A DNA stretch of 64,000 bases from Amycolatopsis sp. A133 (GCF_031082405.1 NZ_JAVHJU010000007.1:124001-188000); one strand, 5' to 3'. Counted from the first letter of the stretch, positions 43,259-51,787 are shown. The notes: generated from the letters alone by a model not told the origin. Program-made: numbers and translations.

Positions 43259-43947
43259 TGTATGATCTCGATTCTTCCGGAGTCACGCCAAGTGCTCAGC
43301 AGCTTCGATTCCGCGTGCAGGCGGTGTTCCGCCGTCACGCCGACCTTGTCGCCCCAGGCGTGCTCGAAGTCGGTCTGGTCCGGCCGCTCGATGATCGACA
43401 CGCCGGTGAGGCGCACCAGCGCGTCGGGGAAGAGCTGCCGGCACAAGTACGTCACCAGCGTGCCGGTCGTGGCCCAGACGTGTTCGTCCCTCGACAGCCC
43501 GAGCAGCTCCGACAGCGGCAGCACGAACTCCCGGTTCGAAATCGGCACGAACCCCAGGTCCGCGGGCCACCAGTCGGGCAGCGTCTCGGGCTCCCAGAAC
43601 AGCCGGCCCGGCTCGGCGAGCAGGTAGAGGCGCGAGGTGTAGTCGGCGAACGTGTACGGCGAGACGACGACCCCGCGGTGGATCACCACGACGTCGGTGC
43701 GGCGGCCGTAGGTCGGCTCGGCGGCCGGCTCGTCCAGCGCGAACGTCGTCATGCGGAAGACGAGGTCGCTGCCGTCGATCAGCGCGGCGCGCGCGGCGTC
43801 GGGCGCCATCGGCGCGTTCCCCACCACCGCGATCGTCTCGACGCGCTGGCCGCGGGCGTAGGCGAGCAGGAGTTCGCGGAGCATGCGGCCGATATCACCC
43901 TCGTCGAGCTGCTCGGACGATTCGCCCGCGAATTGAGTCCGATTCAT
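43255..43947 (-). CDS. GT29-like sialyltransferase candidate
   Basis: The 230-residue product shows the ordered sialyl motifs of family GT29. Motif L is VVGNAPMAPDAARAALIDGS with D61 and R65 (IDxxDLVFRM). Motif S is ATTGTLVTYLCRQLFPDALV then LTGVSI, the VS motif is H208-RLHA-E213, and HAWG (196-199) is at the place of motif III. It lacks a signal or membrane anchor, unlike eukaryotic GT29 enzymes. Next to it are CMP-sialate synthetase, sialate synthase and UDP-GlcNAc 2-epimerase genes, which would supply CMP-nonulosonate as donor. The match is by eye; another GT-A/B-like Rossmann protein remains possible. Confidence 0.68.
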   Translation of the reverse strand: MNRTQFAGESSEQLDEGDIGRMLRELLLAYARGQRVETIAVVGNAPMAPDAARAALIDGSDLVFRMTTFALDEPAAEPTYGRRTDVVVIHRGVVVSPYTFADYTSRLYLLAEPGRLFWEPETLPDWWPADLGFVPISNREFVLPLSELLGLSRDEHVWATTGTLVTYLCRQLFPDALVRLTGVSIIERPDQTDFEHAWGDKVGVTAEHRLHAESKLLSTWRDSGRIEIIQ

Positions 43948-44048
43948 CGCTCCCCCATGGCATCGGTGACCGGGGCCGCCGTCAGGGGGCAGCCGAGCAG
44001 ACGGACAATAGCCGACAGACCACCGTCGTTTCCCGGAAGGGGTCCTCT

Positions 44049-44723
44049 GTGACCGCGCTGGCCATCGTCCCGGCGAGGGGCGGCTCCGTCGGGCTGCCGG
44101 GCAAGAACCTGGCGCCCTTCCGGGGCCGTCCGCTGGTCGCGCACACCGTGCACACCGCCGTCGCGGCCGGGATCGCCGACGTCGTCGTCACCACCGACGA
44201 CGCCGAGATCGCCGCCGCGGCCGAGGCGGAGGGGGCCCGGACCGTCCGGCGGCCCGCCCACCTCGCGGACGCGACGAGCCGGACCCTGCCCGCGGTCACG
44301 CACGCGATCGACACGCTCGGCGTCGCCGATTCGACGCTCGTCCTGCTGCTCCAGCCCACGTCGCCGCTGCGGACGGCCGAGGACATCGCCGAGTGCCTCG
44401 ACATCCACGCGGACCGGCCCAGCGGCTCGGTCGTGCAGATGTGCCGGACGGCCGAGCACCACCCGCTGAAGGTGTGCCTGGAGACGCCGGACGGCGGGAT
44501 CGCCCCGGTCCGGGACTGGGCCGACCTCGAAGCCCCGCGGCAGACGCTGCCGGTCGTGCTGCGGCCCACCGGCGGGATCTACCTCGTCCGCGCCGGCGAC
44601 CTCCGCCGGCACGAACGGTTCTTCATCCCCGAGGTGCGGCCCCAGTTCGTGCCGGTCGAGCGCGCGATCGACGTCGATTCCGCCGCCGACCTGGTCCTGG
44701 CCGAGCAGCACGCCGCCGGCTAG
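44049..44723 (+). CDS. neuA: CMP-N-acylneuraminate (nonulosonate) cytidylyltransferase
   Basis: Activates a nonulosonic acid with CTP to its CMP-sugar in the cytoplasm. The 224-residue length fits the single-domain enzymes. Family motifs are the nucleotide loop VPARGGSVGLPGKN, VVTTDDAEIA, LLLQPTSPLR and the C-terminal RAIDVDSAADL. The Lys usual in the S-K-x-x-P-x-K-N loop is Val here. AAGGGG lies 6 nt before the GTG start. It is divergent from the GT29-like gene and its stop codon overlaps that of convergent neuC. Neu5Ac, legionaminic or pseudaminic acid cannot be told apart. Confidence 0.9.
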   Translation: MTALAIVPARGGSVGLPGKNLAPFRGRPLVAHTVHTAVAAGIADVVVTTDDAEIAAAAEAEGARTVRRPAHLADATSRTLPAVTHAIDTLGVADSTLVLLLQPTSPLRTAEDIAECLDIHADRPSGSVVQMCRTAEHHPLKVCLETPDGGIAPVRDWADLEAPRQTLPVVLRPTGGIYLVRAGDLRRHERFFIPEVRPQFVPVERAIDVDSAADLVLAEQHAAG

Positions 44724-45850
44724 CGGTCCACGAAGGCCTTGTACAGCGAAGGCCGCCAGATCTCCTCGCCCTCGAGCAGGTCGATGATCCGGCGGTGCGC
44801 GCCCGGCTCGCCGAACTCGGTGTGCGGCTCGCAGCGGCCCATGGCGCGGGCCTTGCCGATGCCGGCCGTGACGGCTTCGGCCGTGGGGTCGACCGACAGC
44901 ACGCTCGGGGCCATCGTCCGGTTGCGCTGCCGGGTGCCGACGGTGACCGACGGCGTCCCCAGCACGGGCGCCTCCCGCACGCCGGCGCTCGAGTTGCCCA
45001 GCACGACGGCCGCGTTTTTCATCAAGGTGACGAAGTACTCGAACCGCATCGACGGCAGGCGGACGAACCGGGGCCCCTCGAGCCGGTCGAGTTCGCTCCT
45101 GATCTCGCGGCAGCCTTCGTCGTTGTTCGGGTCGATGACGACCCAGTTGCCTTCGGTGAGCACGGCGTCGACCACGGCCGCCGCGTTCCGCCGGTTCTGG
45201 TCGCGCTCGGTCGTCACCGGGTGCAGGGCGAGCAGGCCGTAGTCGGTGAACGGGATCTCGTAGTGGCGCCGGACCTCGTCGAGGTCGGGCAGCCGCGCCG
45301 ACGTCAGGACGTCGACCTCCGGACTGCCGACGACGAAGATCCGGTCCTCCTCCTCGCCGAGCTGCAGCAGCCGGCGCCGCGCCTGCTCGTTGGCGACCAG
45401 GTGGACGTGGGCGTGCTTCGACAGCGAGTGCCGGATGACGTCGTCGATCGTGCCGCTGACCTCGCCGCCCTCGATGTGCACGACCCGCACGTTCGCCAGC
45501 GACCCGACGATCGCGCCGGCGAGGGCCTCGACCCGGTCGCCGTGCACGACGATCGCGGCCGGCTGCTCCTCGTGCACCAGCCGGGCCAGCGCCTGGACGG
45601 TGTTGGCCAGCACGAGCGCCATCGGCTCGTCCTCGATCTGGTTCGGGATCAGGTGCAGCCGTTCCAGCCCGGCCAGCTCGATCTCGCGGACCGTGTAGCC
45701 GTAGCTGCGCAGCATGTGCATGCCGGTGACCACGATGCGGGCGGACAGCACCGGGCTCTTCTGCACGGCGAGCATGACGTCCCGCAGCTTGCCGAAGTCG
45801 GCGCGGGTCCCGGTGAGGAACAGGACCTCACGCCGCCCGGTCTCAGCCAA
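44720..45850 (-). CDS. neuC: UDP-N-acetylglucosamine 2-epimerase, hydrolysing
   Basis: Converts UDP-GlcNAc, or a 6-deoxy analogue, to the free mannosamine sugar and UDP, the first step to nonulosonic acids. The 376-residue product starts with VLFLTGTRADFGKLRDVM and has AIVVHGDRVEAL, VHIEGGEVSGTIDDVIRHSL and NSSAGVREAPVLGTPSVTVG, characteristic of the NeuC/NnaA subgroup. The start is a TTG overlapping the neuB stop by 8 nt, which implies coupled translation. It belongs to the neuB-neuC operon. Confidence 0.93.
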   Translation of the reverse strand: MAETGRREVLFLTGTRADFGKLRDVMLAVQKSPVLSARIVVTGMHMLRSYGYTVREIELAGLERLHLIPNQIEDEPMALVLANTVQALARLVHEEQPAAIVVHGDRVEALAGAIVGSLANVRVVHIEGGEVSGTIDDVIRHSLSKHAHVHLVANEQARRRLLQLGEEEDRIFVVGSPEVDVLTSARLPDLDEVRRHYEIPFTDYGLLALHPVTTERDQNRRNAAAVVDAVLTEGNWVVIDPNNDEGCREIRSELDRLEGPRFVRLPSMRFEYFVTLMKNAAVVLGNSSAGVREAPVLGTPSVTVGTRQRNRTMAPSVLSVDPTAEAVTAGIGKARAMGRCEPHTEFGEPGAHRRIIDLLEGEEIWRPSLYKAFVDR

Positions 45851-46868
45851 GGTCCGCCCAGCTCACCTGCGTGTTCGCGGGCAGCGCCCGCACGGTGGTC
45901 CGGCCGAGCAGGCCGTCGAAGTCCTTGGCCTTGATCTCGCCGGTGCCCGGGCGCTTCACCCAGATGTTGTCCGTGGTCAGCGACTCACCCTCGGCGACGT
46001 CCTTCGTGGTGACCACGCAGGCGTAGGCGAAGTCGATCGTCGGCTGTTCCTCGGCCAGGATCTGCTTCGAGCCGCCGCGGGACGCGTGGATCAGGCGCGA
46101 GCCCTCGACGAGCTGCTTGAACTCCGCGGGCGTCGACGAAACGGGGATGTCCGGGCCGGGCCAGCTCATGTCGGACGTGAAGTGCCGTTCGAGCACGGAC
46201 GCGCCGAGCGCGACCGCGCCCAGGCACGGGTAGATCGTGGTCGTGTGGTCGGAAAGCCCGAGTTCGGCGTCCGGGAAGGCGGCGTGCAGCTCGGCGAGCG
46301 CACCGAGGCGCACCTGCTCCGGCGGCGTCGGGTACAGCGACGTGCAGTGCAGCAGCGCGAACCCGACCCCCGCCGCACGCAGGATCTCCACCGCCGGGGT
46401 GATGGACGCGATGTCGTTCATCCCGGTGGACAGGATCACCGGCTTGCCGAAGGACGCCACGTGCCGGATCAGCGGGTAGTTGTTGCACTCCCCCGAGCCG
46501 ATCTTGAAACCCTCGACGCCGAGCTCGGCCAGCCGGTCCGCGGCCGCGCGGGAGAACGGCGTCGACAGGAAGACGAGCCCGCGCTCCTCGGCGTGCGCCT
46601 TGATCTCGCGCTCGTCCTCGGCGGTGAGCGCGACGCGGTTCATCATGTCCCAGATCGGCTCGTCGGCGTTGCCGGGCACGACGTCGTTCGGGATCATCTC
46701 GTCGTCGACGACGTGGGTCTGGATCTTGACGACCTGAACGCCGGCGTCCGCGGCGTCGTCGACCATCTTGTGCGCCTTTTTGGGGTCGCCTTCGTGGTTG
46801 ATCCCGATCTCGGCGATCACGAGAGGGGGGTGGTCGGCACCGACCGGGTGCTCGCCGAGCATGAACAT
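45843..46868 (-). CDS. neuB: N-acetylneuraminate (nonulosonate) synthase
   Basis: Condenses ManNAc (or a deoxy relative) with phosphoenolpyruvate to a nine-carbon acid. The 341-residue product has the TIM-barrel motifs VIAEIGINHEGDPKKAHKM, VVKIQTH, FKIGSGECNNYPLI and LSDHTTTIYPCLGAVALGAS. It ends in a C-terminal antifreeze-like SAF domain (about 285-341, IWVKRPGTGEIKAKDFDGLL). GGAGG stands 5 nt before the ATG. It is divergent from wzm. A spore-coat-type SpsE function is less likely given neuC and neuA beside it. Confidence 0.93.
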   Translation of the reverse strand: MFMLGEHPVGADHPPLVIAEIGINHEGDPKKAHKMVDDAADAGVQVVKIQTHVVDDEMIPNDVVPGNADEPIWDMMNRVALTAEDEREIKAHAEERGLVFLSTPFSRAAADRLAELGVEGFKIGSGECNNYPLIRHVASFGKPVILSTGMNDIASITPAVEILRAAGVGFALLHCTSLYPTPPEQVRLGALAELHAAFPDAELGLSDHTTTIYPCLGAVALGASVLERHFTSDMSWPGPDIPVSSTPAEFKQLVEGSRLIHASRGGSKQILAEEQPTIDFAYACVVTTKDVAEGESLTTDNIWVKRPGTGEIKAKDFDGLLGRTTVRALPANTQVSWADLG

Positions 46869-46996
46869 GGAAACCTCCGGGTCGCTGCGGGGCTGCGGTC
46901 CGTCCCCGACCCTATCCCGTGGCCCGTCCGGGCCGGTCCCGCCCGACGCCAGTGCCCATCAAGGCCGCCGCACATCCTCTCGGTACCCTCGTCCAC

Positions 46997-47950
46997 GTGC
47001 ATGCCACCAGCACGGTTCAGGCCGCGGACTCACCTGTAGCGACGCCGGCGCCGCCGACGTCGGACAGCAAGACGTTCTCGCGCGCCTTCGCCGACATCAA
47101 GGCCGGTTTCCGCGCCCGCGAGCTGTGGGGTCACCTCGGCTGGCAGGACATCAAGCAGCGCTACCGCCGCTCGGTGATCGGGCCCTTCTGGATCACGATC
47201 AGCCAGGCCGTCATCGCGCTCGGGCTCGGACTGCTGTACTCGCAGCTGTTCAACTCGCCGATCCAGGTGTTCCTGCCCTACCTTTCCACCGGGTTCATCC
47301 TGTGGGGCTTCATCAGCGGCTGCCTGGCCGAGGGCATGGAGACGTTCATCTCCAACGAGGGGCTGATCAAGCAGCTCCCGGCGCCGCTGAGCGTGTACAT
47401 GCTGCGCACGGTGTGGCGGCAGACGCTGCTGCTGGCGCACAACATGATCGTCTACGTCGTCGTGCTGGTGATCTTCTTCGGCGCTCTCGACAACCCCTAC
47501 TCGCTGGGCTCGAAAGACGGTCTCTGCACCGGCGACCTGTTCTGCCACCCCGGCCTCAGCTGGAAGATCCTGCTGGCCATCCCCGGCTTCCTGCTGCTCG
47601 CGCTCAACGCGGGCTGGGTGACGCTGCTGCTGGGCATCATCTCGACCCGGTTCCGCGACATCCCGCAGGTCATCAACTCGCTGATCCAGCTGCTGTTCTA
47701 CGGCACGCCGATCGTGTGGCCGGTCGACCAGCTGCTCGGCGGCGGGGCGCGCGAGGGCATCTCCTGGGTGCTGCCGATCATCCAGCTGAACCCGCTGTAC
47801 CACTTCATGCAGGTGGTCCGGGCGCCCTTGCTCGGGCAGTCGTTCACCCTGGGCAACTGGATCGTGGTCGTCTCCATCACCATCGTCGGCTGGGCGCTCG
47901 CGCTCGTCGCGATGCGCAATTACCGTGCTCGCGTCTCCTACTGGGTGTGA
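46997..47950 (+). CDS. wzm: ABC-2 type polysaccharide export permease (galactan flippase subunit)
   Basis: The membrane half of the exporter thought to flip lipid-linked galactan across the plasma membrane. The 317-residue product has an amphipathic N-terminal helix (DIKAGFRARELWGHLGWQDI), the conserved KQRYRRSVIGPFWITISQAV and six membrane helices. The GTG at 46997 is chosen because TACCCT ends 7 nt upstream (leaderless type); a frame from 46919 has no ribosome site. It corresponds to M. tuberculosis Rv3783. Whether it also exports the sialylated material next door is open. Confidence 0.9.
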   Translation: MHATSTVQAADSPVATPAPPTSDSKTFSRAFADIKAGFRARELWGHLGWQDIKQRYRRSVIGPFWITISQAVIALGLGLLYSQLFNSPIQVFLPYLSTGFILWGFISGCLAEGMETFISNEGLIKQLPAPLSVYMLRTVWRQTLLLAHNMIVYVVVLVIFFGALDNPYSLGSKDGLCTGDLFCHPGLSWKILLAIPGFLLLALNAGWVTLLLGIISTRFRDIPQVINSLIQLLFYGTPIVWPVDQLLGGGAREGISWVLPIIQLNPLYHFMQVVRAPLLGQSFTLGNWIVVVSITIVGWALALVAMRNYRARVSYWV

Positions 47951-47953
47951 CAA

Positions 47954-48769
47954 ATGGTCAGCATTGACGTCCAGAACGCCTTCGTCGACTTCCCCATCTT
48001 CGACGCGAAGACCCGGTCGATGAAGAAGAAGGTCCTCGGCAAGGTCGGCGGCAAGATCGGCACCGAGACCAAGGTGCCGATCATCGAGGCCCTGCACGAC
48101 GTGACCCTGAACCTCCGCGAGGGCGACCGGGTCGGCCTGGTCGGGCACAACGGCGCCGGCAAATCCACGCTGCTGCGGCTGCTGGCGGGCATCTACGAGC
48201 CGACCCGGGGTTCGTCGCGGATCCAGGGCAAGATCGCGCCGGTCTTCGACCTCGGGGTCGGCATGGACCCGGAGATCTCCGGCGAGGAGAACATCATCAT
48301 CCGCGGCCTCTTCCTCGGCATGACGGCCAAGGAGATGGAGAAGCGGGTCGACGACATCGCGGAGTTCACCGAGCTCGGCGACTACCTGCAGATGCCGCTG
48401 CGGACGTACTCGACCGGTATGCGCGTGCGGCTGGCTCTTGGTGTCGTCACCTCGATCGACCCCGAGATCCTCATCCTCGACGAGGGCATCGGCGCGGTCG
48501 ACGCGGCGTTCCTCAACAAGGCGCGCGACCGGCTCAAGGACCTGGTGAAGCGCTCCGGCATCCTGGTGTTCGCCAGCCACTCGGACGAGTTCCTGTTCGA
48601 GCTGTGCGACTCCGCCCTGTGGATGGACGAAGGCCACATCAAGCAACGCGGTTCGCTGCGGGACGTCCTCACGTCGTACAAGGGGCGCGACCCCTTCGAA
48701 AACATGAGCCAGGAAACCCTGGACCGCTTCGGCATCGAGCCGGTGGCGACGACGAACGGCGGGGAATGA
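47954..48769 (+). CDS. wzt: Polysaccharide ABC exporter ATPase (galactan flippase subunit)
   Basis: ATPase partner of the permease 3 nt upstream. The 271-residue product has Walker A VGHNGAGKST, signature region YSTGMRVRLALG, Walker B ILILDEGIGAVD and switch His in VFASHS. The N-terminal extension and the absence of a C-terminal carbohydrate-binding domain fit the Rv3781 (RfbE) type rather than long O-antigen Wzt. Its stop overlaps the glfT1 start as ATGA. Confidence 0.93.
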   Translation: MVSIDVQNAFVDFPIFDAKTRSMKKKVLGKVGGKIGTETKVPIIEALHDVTLNLREGDRVGLVGHNGAGKSTLLRLLAGIYEPTRGSSRIQGKIAPVFDLGVGMDPEISGEENIIIRGLFLGMTAKEMEKRVDDIAEFTELGDYLQMPLRTYSTGMRVRLALGVVTSIDPEILILDEGIGAVDAAFLNKARDRLKDLVKRSGILVFASHSDEFLFELCDSALWMDEGHIKQRGSLRDVLTSYKGRDPFENMSQETLDRFGIEPVATTNGGE

Positions 48770-49677
48770 TGGCGAGCGAGACCCGGCAGCTGCCCGACGG
48801 CGCGGTCGTCGGCGTGGTCGTCACGCGGCACCGGCGGGAGCTGCTCGCGGACTCGCTGAAGGTCATCGCGGCCCAGACCCGGCCGGTCGACCACCTGGTG
48901 GTCGTGGACAACGGACCGGACGACTCCGCACGCGAAGTCGTCGCGAACTACCCGCTGCCGTACACGTACCTGCCGTCGCACCGGAACCTCGGCGGCGCCG
49001 GCGGGTTCGCGCTGGGCATGCTGCACGCGCTGTCGCTGGGCGCGGACTGGGTCTGGCTGGCCGACGACGACGGGCGTCCGGCCGACGAGAACGTGCTGGC
49101 GATCCTGCTGGAGGAAGCGGAAAAGCGGGACCTGGCGGAGATTTCGCCGGTGGTGTCGAACATCGACGCGCCGGACAAGCTGGCGTTCCCGCTGCGCCGC
49201 GGCCTGACCTGGAAGCGTTCGCAGTCCGAGCTGGGCGTGGACTTCCTGCCCGGCATCGCGTCCCTGATGAACGGCGCGCTCTTCCGGGCGTCCACTTTGG
49301 ACGTCGTCGGGGTGCCGGACCTGCGCCTGTTCTTCCGCGGCGACGAGGTCGAGCTGCACCGCCGGCTGGTCCGCTCGGGTCTGCCGTTCGGCACGTCGCT
49401 GAAAACGAAGTACCTGCACCCGGACGGCTCGGACGAGTTCAAGCCGATGCTGGGCGGCAAGTTCCACGCGCAGGACCCGGAAAACGAGGTCAAGCGCTAC
49501 TACACCTACCGCAACCGCGGATACCTGTTGTCCCAGCCGGGGATGCGCAAGATCGGCGCGCTCGAGATCGTCCGCTTCGGACTGTACTTCGTGGGCGTGA
49601 AGCGGGACCCGAAGGCGTTCCTGCAGTGGCTGAAGCTGGTGCGGCAGGGCCGCGCGGAGAAGTTCTACCGGTACTGA
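48766..49677 (+). CDS. glfT1: Galactofuranosyltransferase GlfT1
   Basis: Adds the first galactofuranose residues from UDP-Galf to the decaprenyl-PP-GlcNAc-Rha linker of arabinogalactan. The 303-residue GT2 protein has VVVTRHRRELLADSLKVI, NLGGAGGFALGM, the metal-binding DDD in VWLADDDGRP and the acceptor-side FRGDEVELHRRL. The start overlaps wzt by 4 nt; a second ATG follows at once. Co-translation with the exporter mirrors the mycobacterial cluster and ties synthesis to export. Confidence 0.94.
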   Translation: MMASETRQLPDGAVVGVVVTRHRRELLADSLKVIAAQTRPVDHLVVVDNGPDDSAREVVANYPLPYTYLPSHRNLGGAGGFALGMLHALSLGADWVWLADDDGRPADENVLAILLEEAEKRDLAEISPVVSNIDAPDKLAFPLRRGLTWKRSQSELGVDFLPGIASLMNGALFRASTLDVVGVPDLRLFFRGDEVELHRRLVRSGLPFGTSLKTKYLHPDGSDEFKPMLGGKFHAQDPENEVKRYYTYRNRGYLLSQPGMRKIGALEIVRFGLYFVGVKRDPKAFLQWLKLVRQGRAEKFYRY

Positions 49678-49680
49678 CGA

Positions 49681-49712
49681 AAGGGCCCCCGCTCTTCAGC
49701 GGGGGCCCTTTT
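49681..49712. terminator. Strong bidirectional terminator
   Basis: AAAGGGCCCCCGCT pairs with AGCGGGGGCCCTTT across a 4-nt loop and is followed by a T-rich run (TTGTTTG). It separates convergent glfT1 and the PPE-like gene. Confidence 0.95.
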
Positions 49713-49719
49713 GTTTGCC

Positions 49720-51207
49720 TTATTCTCCGATGACCGGCGGCGCTGTGCGCATGTCGGTGCCGAAGACCTCGTCGGGGTCACCCTCGACCAGGTACGTCGG
49801 ACGCGAGTGCTCGGTGTCCTCGTCGCCCTCGCCCTTCTGGCCGCGCGCCATGCCCCCACCGGGTCCCATGCCACCACGGCCGCCGGCGCCCGCACCGAGG
49901 CCACCCATCCCGCGTCCCGCGGCCGCTTCGGCCGCCCCGATCCCGCCCGGCCGGGCGGCCCCCGACGCGGCGCCCGCGCCGGTCGCGTTGCCGGCGGCCG
50001 AGCCGCCGGGGCCGAAGCCACCGCCACCGCGCCCGCCGCCACCGCCGCCGACCTTGGAGTTGTAGGCCTCGTCGCCGCCGAAGTTCATCCCGCCCATCGG
50101 CATCGGGCTCATCGGCGGCATCCCCCCGAACTGCTGGTTCGGGTTCGGCGCCGACGTGCCGGGGATCGAGCTGGGCGAGAAGCTGGACGGCGTGGTGGTG
50201 CCAGCCGGGACGAACCCGGAGCCGGTGGTCGAGCCCGGCCCGGAAAAGTGCGCGGCCGGCCCGCCGGTGCCGCCGGGGACGTTGCCGGACACGAAGCCCT
50301 GAGCGGTGCCGCCGGGCGTGTTGACCAAGTTGCCACCCGGCATGTTCACGCCGGAGGGGTTGTTGATGCCGTTCTTGTCCCCGGTGCCGTTGGGGTCATC
50401 GCCGCCACCGCCGGTGCTGAAGCTGGGCGGAGGCGCGAAGGCGGGCTGCTTCGACGCGGCCTCGTAGAGATTCTTGTCGTAGGTCGCCATGACACCGGCG
50501 GCTTCGTCGTGGGCTGCCTGGCTGTCCTTTTGCTTCTGGAGGGACTTGTCGACGTTGTCGGGCAGGTTGAACGGGTTCGACGTGGCCCAGCCCTTGAACT
50601 CGTCGGTCCAGCTGAACGGGATGGGCGCCGGCATGGAGTTCTTCGCCGTGGCGGCGGCCTGGCCCTGGTCGTAGATGGTTTCCGACGCCAGTTTGGCGTT
50701 TTGGGAGTTGGCGTCGGACCACTTGCTGAGGCTGGTGAAGTACTGCTGCGCGTTCTCGGCGGCACTGCCTTCCCAGGTGCCCTTGGAGGCGTTGACCGCG
50801 GTGGTCATCGACTGCGCGAACTTGTCGAAGACCTGGTGGACCTTGTGGTACGCCGTCGAGACGTCCGAGACCTGCTCGACGTTCAGGTTGCTCTCGAGGA
50901 AGGCCTGCAGCTGGGCGTGGTCGCTGCCCTTGTAGTCCGCGTTGGGCGCGTTCAGGCCCTGGACGTACTCGACGTCGCGCCCCTTGGTGGCCTCCGCGAC
51001 GTTCTTGTCGCCCATCTGCTGGGCCTGGTTCTTGGCCTGGGCCTGAGCGATCCACTGCTGGACGGGCCCGAAGAGCCAGCTGCCGGGGTCGACGCCTTCT
51101 TCGGCCTTCTGCTGCAGGTAGGCGTCCCGCTCGGCCGGCGCCATGTTCTGGACTTCTTGGGGTGTCTTGTCTTCTGTCTTCGGCGTCGGGCCCTGTCGCG
51201 TCGTCAT
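49720..51207 (-). CDS. PPE/WXG-like type VII secretion substrate with Gly/Pro-rich tail
   Basis: The 495-residue product has a helical N-terminal half with a helix-turn-helix W-x-G (WEG, 145-147, in SKGTWEGSAAENAQQYF), as in WXG100/PPE proteins. A long Gly/Pro/Asn-rich low-complexity region follows, ending in a conserved-looking tail HSRPTYLVEGDPDEVFGTD. Such tails end many Pseudonocardiaceae PPE-like proteins. It is probably secreted or surface-exposed through a type VII system. It closes an operon with an EspG-like chaperone, a PE/EspC-like protein and a lipoprotein. Confidence 0.78.
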   Translation of the reverse strand: MTTRQGPTPKTEDKTPQEVQNMAPAERDAYLQQKAEEGVDPGSWLFGPVQQWIAQAQAKNQAQQMGDKNVAEATKGRDVEYVQGLNAPNADYKGSDHAQLQAFLESNLNVEQVSDVSTAYHKVHQVFDKFAQSMTTAVNASKGTWEGSAAENAQQYFTSLSKWSDANSQNAKLASETIYDQGQAAATAKNSMPAPIPFSWTDEFKGWATSNPFNLPDNVDKSLQKQKDSQAAHDEAAGVMATYDKNLYEAASKQPAFAPPPSFSTGGGGDDPNGTGDKNGINNPSGVNMPGGNLVNTPGGTAQGFVSGNVPGGTGGPAAHFSGPGSTTGSGFVPAGTTTPSSFSPSSIPGTSAPNPNQQFGGMPPMSPMPMGGMNFGGDEAYNSKVGGGGGGRGGGGFGPGGSAAGNATGAGAASGAARPGGIGAAEAAAGRGMGGLGAGAGGRGGMGPGGGMARGQKGEGDEDTEHSRPTYLVEGDPDEVFGTDMRTAPPVIGE

Positions 51208-51217
51208 CTGGATCCCC

Positions 51218-51787
51218 TTACCCCTTGGGCAGCTTCGGCTCGACGGTCTTCGTGGCCACGTCTTCGGCGATCTGGCAGGCTTTCTCGACCGTGTTCACCG
51301 AGGTGACGTTCACGTCGACACGCCCCTTGTCGCCCACACCGAGGGCGACCGTGCAACCGAGCGGCGTGTTGCCGGACGCCTCCTTGGCCTTGCGGCCGTT
51401 GACCTCCAGGTCCTTGACGCCGTTCCCCGTGTCGTTGACCGAGTCGAGCGAAGCGTCGTCGCGGATGGCGACGTTGATGCCCATGCTTTCTTCGCTGGCC
51501 GTGGTGGTCTTGTTCAGGTAGCTGCAGACCCGCGCCGCGCCGAGCTTCTGCTCCTCGGCGTCGCCGAACGTGCTGTACGGGCTGACATCGGAAGCGGTGA
51601 GCAGGGTGCACGGCTCGAGCGACGCGGTCGTGGCACTGCCCGGGTCCGCCGAAGCCGAACCACCGGACGTGGGCGCGGCCGGCTCCGAGTTGGCGGGCGA
51701 CGCGGTTCCGGGCTGAGTGGTCGTGCAGCCGGCCAGCAGGAGGGCACCTGCGGCGACGGGCAGGACAGCGCGTGCGAGGAGTTTCAT
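51218..51787 (-). CDS. DUF3558 family lipoprotein
   Basis: A secreted lipid-anchored protein of 189 residues with the lipobox LLAGC (Cys21). After a Ser/Ala/Pro linker comes the DUF3558 domain (LEPCTLLTASDVSPY, RVCSYLNKTTTASEESMGIN, ending EKACQIAEDVATKTVEPKLP). DUF3558 lipoproteins are common in actinomycetes beside type VII secretion accessory genes; the function is unknown. It sits 10 nt upstream of the PPE-like gene and 6 nt after the helical gene. Confidence 0.88.
   Translation of the reverse strand: MKLLARAVLPVAAGALLLAGCTTTQPGTASPANSEPAAPTSGGSASADPGSATTASLEPCTLLTASDVSPYSTFGDAEEQKLGAARVCSYLNKTTTASEESMGINVAIRDDASLDSVNDTGNGVKDLEVNGRKAKEASGNTPLGCTVALGVGDKGRVDVNVTSVNTVEKACQIAEDVATKTVEPKLPKG

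Noticed and set aside
45843..46868. NeuB homologue as spore-coat polysaccharide protein SpsE
   Set aside because: neuC overlaps it and neuA is adjacent, which fits nonulosonate synthesis better; SpsE clusters have other partners.
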